A stretch of 64,000 bases of DNA, taken from assembly GCA_001689485.1 (NCBI GenBank), contig LUJQ01000021.1, positions 159,056 to 223,055 on the forward strand, read 5' to 3'. The position numbers and the translations under genes were made by a program. The notes below the pieces were generated by a model. The model had not been told where the DNA came from, made no database searches, and was given only the letters and a program-made list of their open reading frames with translations. This stretch comes from Bacteroidales bacterium M6. Lineage in GTDB: Bacteria; Bacteroidota; Bacteroidia; Bacteroidales; Muribaculaceae. This document shows positions 43,997 through 50,397 of this stretch, piece by piece. Each line of letters begins with the position of its first letter. Position 1 is the stretch's first letter.

Positions 43997-45189
43997 CCCC
44001 GAAGAAACGACTGCTTTTCCTCATATGCGCACTCCTCGACGGCGGCATCGACACCATCCTGGTGGAATACCTCCGCAACATCGACCTCGGCAAATTCGAT
44101 GTAACACTGGCCATAGGCATCAAAATGGACGAATTCGAGGTGCATCTACCCAAAATCCCCCACGGCGTGCGGATAGAATACCTCGTCGATGCGCCGCGTC
44201 TCACCCGCTGGCGCAAAGCCAAACATACCCGCAGGCTTCCTGCCGCCATAAAACTCTACGACGAAATCATCCTCAACCCTCTCCGCAAACTCACATCGTC
44301 ACGACGTCTGCAACGCCTGATTGCCTCACACGATGCCGTTATCGACTTCGACGCCACATTCTACACCGCATTGCGCCGCTGCCCCGTCCCCGTTGTCGGC
44401 TTCTACCATTTCAGCATAGCCGAAAACCTTGCCCGCAACAGGCGCCACACCATGCGGCAGATGCACGGCATGGCACACTACACCGCCATAGCGCTCATCT
44501 GCGATGCAATGATTGACGAGGGTCGCCGCCTCTTCCCGGAACTCTCCCACAAATTCACCCGGATTTACAACGGTTACAACTTCGACACCCTGCGCCGCCG
44601 AGCCGCAGCCCCACCCCCCGCGGCCCTTATCCCCCCGCCGCAAGGCTACTTCCTCTCCGTTGCCCGCCTCGAAGAGAGCCAGAAGGACATAACAACGCTG
44701 CTGAAAGCCTACGCGCTCATGCGCAGCCTTTCAGCAGCGCCCCACACCCTCCCCCACCTGTGGCTTCTAGGCACCGGGCGCGACCGCAGCCGTCTCGAAA
44801 CCCTCGCCGACAGTCTCGGCATCACCCCTTACGTCACATTCCTCGGCTTCCGCCCCGATGCCGCGCCCTACATGTCACGAAGCCTCGCCCTGGTCCACTC
44901 ATCAAAATACGAAGGTTTCGGCCTTGCAATAGCAGAAGCCCTTATTCTCGGACTCCCGATAATCTCGTCCGACTGCCCAACCGGCCCTGCCGAAATCCTC
45001 GACCACGGCAACGCAGGCATCCTCGTGCCGCCAGGCAACGTCGACGCCATGGCCCATGCCATGCTCCGCATCGCCACCGACCCGGCACTGCGCGGCAGCC
45101 TCTCCGAAGCCACCAGGAGCCACTGCCGGATCTTCGACATAAACACATCCATCTCCCGCCTACTCACCCTTCTAGACCAACCACGATGA
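43993..45189 (+). CDS. Glycosyltransferase family 4
   Basis: A 398-residue GT-B retaining glycosyltransferase. N-terminal acceptor half starts MTPKKRLLFLICALLDGGID. The C-terminal half has LSVARLEESQKDITTLLKAY and the diagnostic EX7E motif in KYEGFGLAIAEALILGLPII, followed by SDCPTGPAEIL. It overlaps both neighbours by ATGA. Unlike the GT4-like half in the pyruvyltransferase fusion at 38007, this protein has both Rossmann domains. Confidence 0.93.
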   Translation: MTPKKRLLFLICALLDGGIDTILVEYLRNIDLGKFDVTLAIGIKMDEFEVHLPKIPHGVRIEYLVDAPRLTRWRKAKHTRRLPAAIKLYDEIILNPLRKLTSSRRLQRLIASHDAVIDFDATFYTALRRCPVPVVGFYHFSIAENLARNRRHTMRQMHGMAHYTAIALICDAMIDEGRRLFPELSHKFTRIYNGYNFDTLRRRAAAPPPAALIPPPQGYFLSVARLEESQKDITTLLKAYALMRSLSAAPHTLPHLWLLGTGRDRSRLETLADSLGITPYVTFLGFRPDAAPYMSRSLALVHSSKYEGFGLAIAEALILGLPIISSDCPTGPAEILDHGNAGILVPPGNVDAMAHAMLRIATDPALRGSLSEATRSHCRIFDINTSISRLLTLLDQPR

Positions 45190-46040
45190 CCCATACTACC
45201 TCCCCGCAACCCCAACCCTCCCTATCACAATCTCCCACCTCCGGGTCATGTAATCAGGCGGGTTCGCCCGATTCACCCCTACCGCCCCGCATATCTGCGG
45301 TCCTCAACACATATAACGCCGCCGAACATCTCGACGAGGTGCTCGATGCCCTCCACGGTTTCGACGAAATCATCCTCGTCGACATGCACAGCACCGACGA
45401 AACCCGCGCCATAGCCACACGCCACGGCGCACGCATCATCGACTTCGAACGCTGCGGAATCTGCGAACCAGCCCGCAACGCAGCCATCCAGGCAGCATCC
45501 AACCCATGGGTGCTGATTGTCGACGCCGACGAAATTGTGCCCCCCGCCCTTCGCGATTACCTCTACAAACTCATATCCTCACCAAATCCACCGGCCGCAC
45601 TGCGCCTCCCCCTGCGCAACTACTTTATGGGGTGCGAAATGCACTGCCTCTATCCCAACTACATAACCCGCTTCGCACGCCGCGATGCCATCGACTGGCC
45701 CCCGATAATACATGCCAAACCCGTCATCGCAGGGCGCATCGGCTCTATCCCCTCACGCCGCAAAGAACTGGCCATGATTCACTTGGCTAAAAACACCGTG
45801 GAATCGCGCCTCGAAAAACTCGAACGCTACACATCCCGCGAAGTCGAACGCCGAGGCCCCCGCCGCTACAACGCCTTTGCCTACCTCTTCAAGCCCTTCG
45901 CACGCTTCCTCCACGCCTACCTCTTCAAAGGCGGGTTCCGCGACGGCCACCCCGGTCTGATCTGGGCCCTGCTCGACGCCCAATACAAGCTCGCCACCAT
46001 CGCCAGACAAGACGCCCTGGCACGTCAACCCCGGCGATAA
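45186..46040 (+). CDS. Glycosyltransferase family 2, WaaE/KdtX-like
   Basis: A 284-residue enzyme of the LPS-core glucosyltransferase type: ISAVLNTYNAAEHLDEVLDA, IILVDMHSTDETRAIA, CGICEPARNAAI and the DXD site VDADEIV. The first 35 residues (Pro, Ser and Thr rich) precede the domain and look disordered, which is unusual. The frame is open much further upstream, but the ATGA overlap at 45186 gives the start. A hairpin overlaps its stop codon. This is the last gene of the plus-strand arm. Confidence 0.88.
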   Translation: MTHTTSPQPQPSLSQSPTSGSCNQAGSPDSPLPPRISAVLNTYNAAEHLDEVLDALHGFDEIILVDMHSTDETRAIATRHGARIIDFERCGICEPARNAAIQAASNPWVLIVDADEIVPPALRDYLYKLISSPNPPAALRLPLRNYFMGCEMHCLYPNYITRFARRDAIDWPPIIHAKPVIAGRIGSIPSRRKELAMIHLAKNTVESRLEKLERYTSREVERRGPRRYNAFAYLFKPFARFLHAYLFKGGFRDGHPGLIWALLDAQYKLATIARQDALARQPRR

Positions 46041-46067
46041 ACCTGCGGCCAAACCGCAAGGTTTATC
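46036..46067 (+). terminator. Hairpin over the stop codon of the last glycosyltransferase gene
   Basis: GATAAACC (46036-46043) pairs with GGTTTATC (46060-46067), and an inner GCGG pairs with CCGC. No T-tract follows, so termination strength is uncertain. Confidence 0.45.
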
Positions 46068-46208
46068 ACCTTCCGCCACCCCGACCAAATCCACACACAC
46101 CATTCCCACCTGCTATTACCTCCTGCCACTCACCTCTGAGGATTATATTCCACTACCGTCAGATTCCCCATTTCTTAATCCCCTTTTCAACTACATGCTT
46201 GAGATGTT

Positions 46209-46613
46209 CTTTTCTCAGGCAGAAAAGAACCAAAAGGCCTGGGCGCTGGGTGAAAAGGCAGGCGCCCGCCATCCGGATACGTCCATCCCACCCTTACAAT
46301 GAAGCGCTCCATCCCAACATCCATCATCCAAATCCATTACATCTATATCCTTAACACAAATATGCGCCATATAGGCACCACAACAAAAACACCTGCAAAA
46401 AAGAACAAAAAAACACCTGTAACAAATAGGACACAAGCGTATCCGCATGGCGGGCGCCTGTGAAAAGGCAGGAGGGACGCCACAGGGGAAAGGGACAGGG
46501 AGGCGGTGTTTGAGCGCAGCGAGTTCCGCTGACCCCTTTCCCCGTGGCTAAGTCCCTCCGTCGCCTTTTCACCCAGCGCCCAGGCCTTTTGGTCCTTTTC
46601 TGCCTGAGAAAAG
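46209..46613. repeat. Nested palindromic element of about 405 bases
   Basis: Outer arms 46209-46259 and 46563-46613 are 51 bases long and complementary at 50 positions. An inner pair, GGCGCCCGCCATCCGGATAC (46261 onward) against 46438-46458, is complementary at 20 of 21. Between about 46471 and 46559 lies a third dyad, GGAGGGAC...GTCCCTCC with GGGGAAAGGG against CCCTTTCCCC. The motif GTGAAAAGGCAGG occurs both at 46250 and at 46460. No transposase is present. It looks like a non-autonomous repeat element. Confidence 0.7.
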
Positions 46614-46698
46614 GACTCATAAACATATAAAATAACAAGGCTTAATCTGCACCAAGTAACACATCAACCATCATCACAACCGAACCAACTAATATAGA

Positions 46699-46734
46699 AA
46701 ATGTGGCTTATCGTGATTGCGATAAGCCACATTT
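46699..46734. repeat. Perfect 15-bp hairpin
   Basis: AAATGTGGCTTATCG (46699-46713) and CGATAAGCCACATTT (46720-46734) are exact reverse complements with a 6-base loop. The plus strand continues GGCACCCTTTTCT. It may be a bidirectional terminator between the glycan cluster and the PUL. Confidence 0.55.
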
Positions 46735-46989
46735 GGCACCCTTTTCTACCTTAGGGAGATTCTCCCGGCAGCCACCCGGCTCTCTCGTCGGAGGGCTGCC
46801 GCGGAGGGAAACTCCATTACCTATTAAAACACATTTTTCCTAATAAAATTAGAGACCATATTTGCAGTGAGCGCACATATTAATCAATTCATTCACTTAT
46901 TTCTACTTTGCATCAATCATTCGCTGATTAATCTCATTTCTACTTGAATTCATCAAAATCGTTTCCACCCTGACCGGGGGGATTTGAAA

Positions 46990-47016
46990 CCGGGAGGAGG
47001 GATAAGCCCCTCCCGG
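46990..47016 (-). terminator. Candidate terminator of the PUL-end secreted protein gene
   Basis: CCGGGAGG (46990-46997) pairs with CCTCCCGG (47009-47016). It lies 40 bases beyond the stop at 47056 on the minus strand and is followed by TTTCAAATCC, a weak T-tract. Confidence 0.5.
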
Positions 47017-47055
47017 CTGTGTCGGCAGCAAAAACTGCCGTTATCGCGGGTGCAA

Positions 47056-49074
47056 TCAGCGGATAACCTCTTTGGTCACCGTGTTGCCACGTTTCACGAT
47101 ATAAAGACCGTTGGCAGGAGTCATAACCTTGCGGCCCTGCAGGTCGAAATATTCGGGTTCGCCCTCAAACTCGTCAGCAACGCGCTTTGCAGCGATGTTT
47201 TCAACACCCGACGACGGGTTGCGGAGTTCCTTGTGGGCGGTGATACGGATTTCGTCGAAGATGGTGGCACCGCCGGTGCTCTGCACACGGATAGTGTGCT
47301 TGCCTGCCGAGCAGGGGATGTCGATGTAGTCAGGACGATGCTTGAAGTTCTTTTCGAAATAATCTTCACCGTTTTCGGCTGTGAGTTCATCGCATTTCTT
47401 CTTGAAATCATATTCAAGCTGGTTACCTGCACCGTCATCATAAGTTTCAATCATCATTCGGCCGAGAACGTCGCTGCGGTAAAGAGGATGCCACTGCTGG
47501 CCACCGTTATGGAACGGGTAAGGAGGGGTAATCGGGAGGAACTTGCTGTTTACAAGATTGCCATTGCCATCATCCTGCTGGGTGCTTGTCCATTCAAAAG
47601 GATTTACATAGGCCAATGGGTCAAGAGCGCCGGTTTTGGGATTGGGCATACCGCGGCCTTCCCAGTTTGTGAGCTGTTCCTTACCGTCGAACGAAAGGAT
47701 GTAGCAGAAACCGTAGAGCTTGAGGAAGTCGTCGTCAAGACCCTCCACAACATAACCACCATCTTCACGAGGCTTGTTATAGGCAGTAGTGTATTCGCCG
47801 CCGGTTGCACGTGTGCCACCCTGGATGATGCCGGGATAGAACGCAGCGTGCGAGGTTGCCGCGATCGAGATGTCAACATAGCCATCCTCTTCCATTTCGA
47901 AGGTATATTCAAACCATGTGCCGAAACCGTCGATAGCCTGCTCCATAGTGATAAGGTTGGAGGTTTCGTCCATATATTCGCCGCCGTAGGTTGTGCCCCA
48001 GCCGCCGTCAACGCGCGACATGCCGCAAAGCGCGAAACCAAGATCATCATTTTTCGATGAATAGTCGCCGGGGTTCTTCTGGAAGATGCCGACTGAAGTT
48101 TTATTCCGTGCAGCGTCGATGCGCACCTTGCTCATGTCACCCTTAGTCCAATGGCTGGTAGCGCCCGGCATATTAGGATATCCGTATCCGTCAGTCCACG
48201 GGTCGCCGACACCGAGGCAGTAGCCTGCGAAAGTGGGCTCTTCACCTTCCTTATAGCCGTCGAAATCCTCAGCCTGGATAAAGATGGTGCCGGGAAGCAC
48301 TTCCTGTTCGCCCCAGTAACCGAGTTCGCGTGTGGTCTGTGTGTCGAAACCGACCTTGGGAACGGGGAGCTTCTGTGCGAAGCCGAAACCCTGAAGGGCG
48401 GCGAACTGGCCGGTGGCAACACCGTCGAGATAGAAATCCACATAGCCGATGTTGACCTGCTTCAAAGTGCCGTCTTCTTCAAAATAATCGCCTGAGATAT
48501 TGCCGTTGAAATCGATTTCGAATTCCTGGGTCTCGTCGGTGAGGGTGATGGGTTCGAATGCAAACGACATGGTGTATTGTGCATCGCCATTATCTGCATC
48601 CTTGCCTGAGAAGAATTCCAGACGCGGGGTGAGGGTTTCCGATTCGGCACCTTCGGCCTTCGGGCCTACAACAAACTTCACGTAGCACTCGTTGTAGCCT
48701 TCGGGGACATGCTTCCTTACAGCATTAATCTGGCGCGATTCGCCGTTACGGCCTTTGTTACCGGCGTTGTAACGGAAACGGAGATATGGCTTAGACCCGT
48801 CGGCATAAACACCGATTGTTTTTTCATCGGGACCGATTTTTCCGTAGATATTATCCTTGAACTCGGCACCCTTCTCAAGAATGTTCTTGTGGTCGGTAGA
48901 ACCCTGGATTGCGATGCCGGGGAGCTTCTTGGCCTCAACCTTGGTGCTGTTCGACGGGGTGAGCAACCGTGTGATATCCTCGGTCGACTCAACCAGCTTG
49001 ACGAATGCCTGCGCCCCGGCATTCAGGCCGAACAGCGCTACAGCCGCCGCTAAAAGAGTAAATTTCATTTTCAT
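47056..49074 (-). CDS. Secreted CBM6-like protein with T9SS-type C-terminal domain (paralogue A)
   Basis: A 672-residue protein with a signal peptide (MKMKFTLLAAAVALFGLNAGA). The N-terminal 230 residues form a beta-rich domain. The following domain starts with IFIQAEDFDGYKEGEE and ends KHTIRVQSTGGATIFDEIRI, both hallmarks of CBM6/CBM35-type carbohydrate-binding modules, but with a large insertion between them. The C-terminus (EYFDLQGRKVMTPANGLYIV, then a basic end) is a short type A sorting signal. The protein has no recognisable catalytic site. Gene 50398-52158 encodes a paralogue with the same layout. It is likely a surface glycan-binding or glycan-trapping protein of the PUL. Confidence 0.7.
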   Translation of the reverse strand: MKMKFTLLAAAVALFGLNAGAQAFVKLVESTEDITRLLTPSNSTKVEAKKLPGIAIQGSTDHKNILEKGAEFKDNIYGKIGPDEKTIGVYADGSKPYLRFRYNAGNKGRNGESRQINAVRKHVPEGYNECYVKFVVGPKAEGAESETLTPRLEFFSGKDADNGDAQYTMSFAFEPITLTDETQEFEIDFNGNISGDYFEEDGTLKQVNIGYVDFYLDGVATGQFAALQGFGFAQKLPVPKVGFDTQTTRELGYWGEQEVLPGTIFIQAEDFDGYKEGEEPTFAGYCLGVGDPWTDGYGYPNMPGATSHWTKGDMSKVRIDAARNKTSVGIFQKNPGDYSSKNDDLGFALCGMSRVDGGWGTTYGGEYMDETSNLITMEQAIDGFGTWFEYTFEMEEDGYVDISIAATSHAAFYPGIIQGGTRATGGEYTTAYNKPREDGGYVVEGLDDDFLKLYGFCYILSFDGKEQLTNWEGRGMPNPKTGALDPLAYVNPFEWTSTQQDDGNGNLVNSKFLPITPPYPFHNGGQQWHPLYRSDVLGRMMIETYDDGAGNQLEYDFKKKCDELTAENGEDYFEKNFKHRPDYIDIPCSAGKHTIRVQSTGGATIFDEIRITAHKELRNPSSGVENIAAKRVADEFEGEPEYFDLQGRKVMTPANGLYIVKRGNTVTKEVIR

Positions 49075-49235
49075 GGTGAAAATCTTATTGGTTAAAGTTT
49101 AATATTTGTTGCGTTTCCTGGTGATAGTTGGTTTAGCGGGGAATCAGCCGCCGGGGCTTCCCTCTACCCGTCCCTCGTTTTCATGGCAACGGCAAAAAAG
49201 CACAATGCCCCATGCCGCGTCTTGTTTTACGCTGG

Positions 49236-49243
49236 CAAAATTA
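49236..49243 (-). promoter_or_regulatory. -7 box for paralogue A
   Basis: On the minus strand TAATTTTG, within GGTGCTAATTTTGCCA. The same 16-base block with one change (A to T) occurs before paralogue B at 52209-52224. The nearest TTTG upstream is 25 bases away, longer than the consensus spacing. Predicted leader about 155 bases. Confidence 0.5.
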
Positions 49244-49291
49244 GCACCCCATCACCTCCTCGCGTGCGCAAATACGTTTCATTCTTTCCTC

Positions 49292-49324
49292 CATTTGTTC
49301 CAACACCCGCATTTGGAACAAATG
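49292..49324. repeat. 12-bp inverted repeat in the regulatory gap
   Basis: CATTTGTTCCAA (49292-49303) and TTGGAACAAATG (49313-49324) are exact reverse complements with a 9-base loop. It lies upstream of the paralogue A -7 box on the minus strand. One of three dyads in the 558-base gap 49075-49632. Confidence 0.55.
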
Positions 49325-49385
49325 CAACACCTTCAAAACCACTTCAAAAACCCCTACATCGATTATAACCGGCAAAAACATGCCG

Positions 49386-49411
49386 ATTTTGTCGATTATA
49401 ATCGACAAAAT
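49386..49411. promoter_or_regulatory. 26-bp perfect palindrome
   Basis: ATTTTGTCGATTA is followed directly by TAATCGACAAAAT, with no spacer. A related half, CGATTATAACCGGCAAAAA, lies just to the left (49361 onward). The form is that of a dimeric repressor site. No spacer means it is poorly suited to form a hairpin terminator. Confidence 0.5.
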
Positions 49412-49553
49412 AAATCAAATGCCAATCCAGGAACTTATCAAGGAAGCCCATTGGCATTCCCGCAGGAATCATCAAAGGAATCCGAATGTACGAATGTCTT
49501 AGCCGACATTACAGATACCATCACAAAGTTTATCACCCTACCCGTCATAAATT

Positions 49554-49592
49554 GCGACCAATAACTCGCAAAATTTGCGAGTTATTGGTCGC
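49554..49592. promoter_or_regulatory. 39-bp palindrome overlapping the promoter of the Fic-like gene
   Basis: GCGACCAATAACTCGCAAA (49554-49572), one A, then TTTGCGAGTTATTGGTCGC (49574-49592): 19-bp perfect arms. The right arm contains the -33 box of the Fic-like gene promoter, so binding here should block that promoter. The product of that gene has a winged helix and is the natural candidate to bind it. Confidence 0.6.
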
Positions 49593-49605
49593 TTTTGTAA
49601 CTTTA
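49574..49605 (+). promoter_or_regulatory. Promoter of the Fic-like gene
   Basis: TTTG (49574-49577), 20 bases, TAACTTTA (49598-49605), one base from the TAnnTTTG consensus, the same variant seen before the YtrA-regulated operon. Predicted start near 49612, 21 bases before the ATG at 49633. Confidence 0.55.
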
Positions 49606-49632
49606 CAATCCACTAATGACACCTCAGGCACA

Positions 49633-50211
49633 ATGTTTATACACGAGTACGACAACTGGACTGATTTCAGATGGGACACCAAAGTCATCGATGAGCTACA
49701 CCTCCAGGCAATGCATCGGCTGGGGTATCTTGCCGGACGAATGGCTGCCATCGGGTTTGACAGCCAGCTTGCAGCAACAGTCGAAGCCGTAACCAACGAT
49801 GTGGTGGCATCCATCTCCAATCGCCAGCGTATGGTTCTCAACAAATATCTGGATGGTTATGATGCAAAACTCACGGCCAAGAACTGGGGAAAAATAGCCG
49901 GAGTGTCAAAAGATACCGCCCTGCGCGACATCGATGCGCTTGTGGCGCAAGGAATCCTGATACCGACCCCTGGAAGGGTACGAGATATCCCATACTCAAT
50001 CAACTACACACCAAACTACCCGGCTAACGAATCCCCCTTCTGCAACATCACCATAGAAACAACCGGAGCAGGCACCTTCATAACTGCAGGATATAGGGAC
50101 TCAACACCGCTCAGAGACCGGGTCAATGCTACCGATGTCAAACGCCTATCCGATGGGGAAATATCATTACAGGATCTCGCTTTCAAGCACTTTGCCTATC
50201 TTCTTGAATAA
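49633..50211 (+). CDS. DUF4172-winged-helix protein: Fic-type ends without the Fic core
   Basis: A 192-residue protein. Residues 1-60 (MFIHEYDNWTDFRWDTKVID, then GYLAGRMAAIGFDSQLAATVEAV) match the DUF4172 N-terminal domain that precedes many Bacteroidetes Fic AMP-transferases. Residues from about 68 (ISNRQRMVLNKYLDGYDAKL, then WGKIAGVSKDTALRDIDALVAQGIL) match the C-terminal winged helix of the same proteins. The inhibitory motif and the whole catalytic domain with HPFxEGNGR, about 200 residues, are absent, with the two flanks joined in frame. A further 70-residue C-terminal segment follows. It could be a clean deletion derivative or a distinct regulator. It is transcribed against the PUL genes on both sides. 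Confidence 0.7.
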   Translation: MFIHEYDNWTDFRWDTKVIDELHLQAMHRLGYLAGRMAAIGFDSQLAATVEAVTNDVVASISNRQRMVLNKYLDGYDAKLTAKNWGKIAGVSKDTALRDIDALVAQGILIPTPGRVRDIPYSINYTPNYPANESPFCNITIETTGAGTFITAGYRDSTPLRDRVNATDVKRLSDGEISLQDLAFKHFAYLLE

Positions 50212-50240
50212 ACAACCTGTTCCGGCGTTCCTAAAGCCTG

Positions 50241-50289
50241 AAACAACGTGAGGTGTCAAAATACTGAATTTTGGCACCTCACGTTGTTT
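50241..50289. repeat. 22-bp hairpin after the Fic-like gene
   Basis: AAACAACGTGAGGTGTCAAAAT (positions 50241-50262) pairs with 50268-50289 with one G-T mismatch and a 5-base loop. The centre is GTCAAAAT-ACTGA-ATTTTGGC. It is 30 bases past the stop codon at 50211 and probably ends the transcript, although the following T-tract is short. Confidence 0.6.
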
Positions 50290-50311
50290 GCCCGGATCAC
50301 CCTAAAAATAA

Positions 50312-50348
50312 GACGCAGCGTCAAAATCCTGGATTTTGACGCTGCGTC
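50312..50348. repeat. 18-bp palindrome with the same core, second copy
   Basis: GACGCAGCGTCAAAATCC, one T, GGATTTTGACGCTGCGTC: perfect 18-bp arms with a single-base centre. The core GTCAAAATNCTGNATTTTG is shared with the hairpin 70 bases to the left, while the outer arms differ. It lies 50 bases beyond the stop of paralogue B (minus strand) and could end that gene. Confidence 0.6.
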
Positions 50349-50397
50349 GACTATAATATAACCTTATCGGTAAATATGAAGCATAATAATTGCCGGA

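Larger units (their letters stand above)
46041..47055. other. Gene-free region of about 1 kb
   Basis: No convincing gene is present. The stretch holds the nested palindrome at 46209-46613, a 15-bp perfect hairpin at 46699-46734, a GC-rich dyad around 46773-46800 (GGCAGCC against GGCTGCC), and a terminator-like hairpin for the gene ending at 47056. Short open frames within the palindrome follow its symmetry rather than any protein pattern. Confidence 0.6.

Noticed and set aside
44760..45185. 142-codon upstream extension of the GT2 gene at 45186
   Set aside because: The segment lies within the GT4 gene in another frame and is Arg/His/Pro-rich; the ATGA overlap at 45186 matches the coupling of the other genes.
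46351..46638. Open frame of 95 codons on the minus strand inside the nested palindrome
   Set aside because: It overlaps the inverted-repeat arms and follows their symmetry; overlapping frames of like length exist on the other strand, there is no promoter, and composition is unlike the neighbouring genes.
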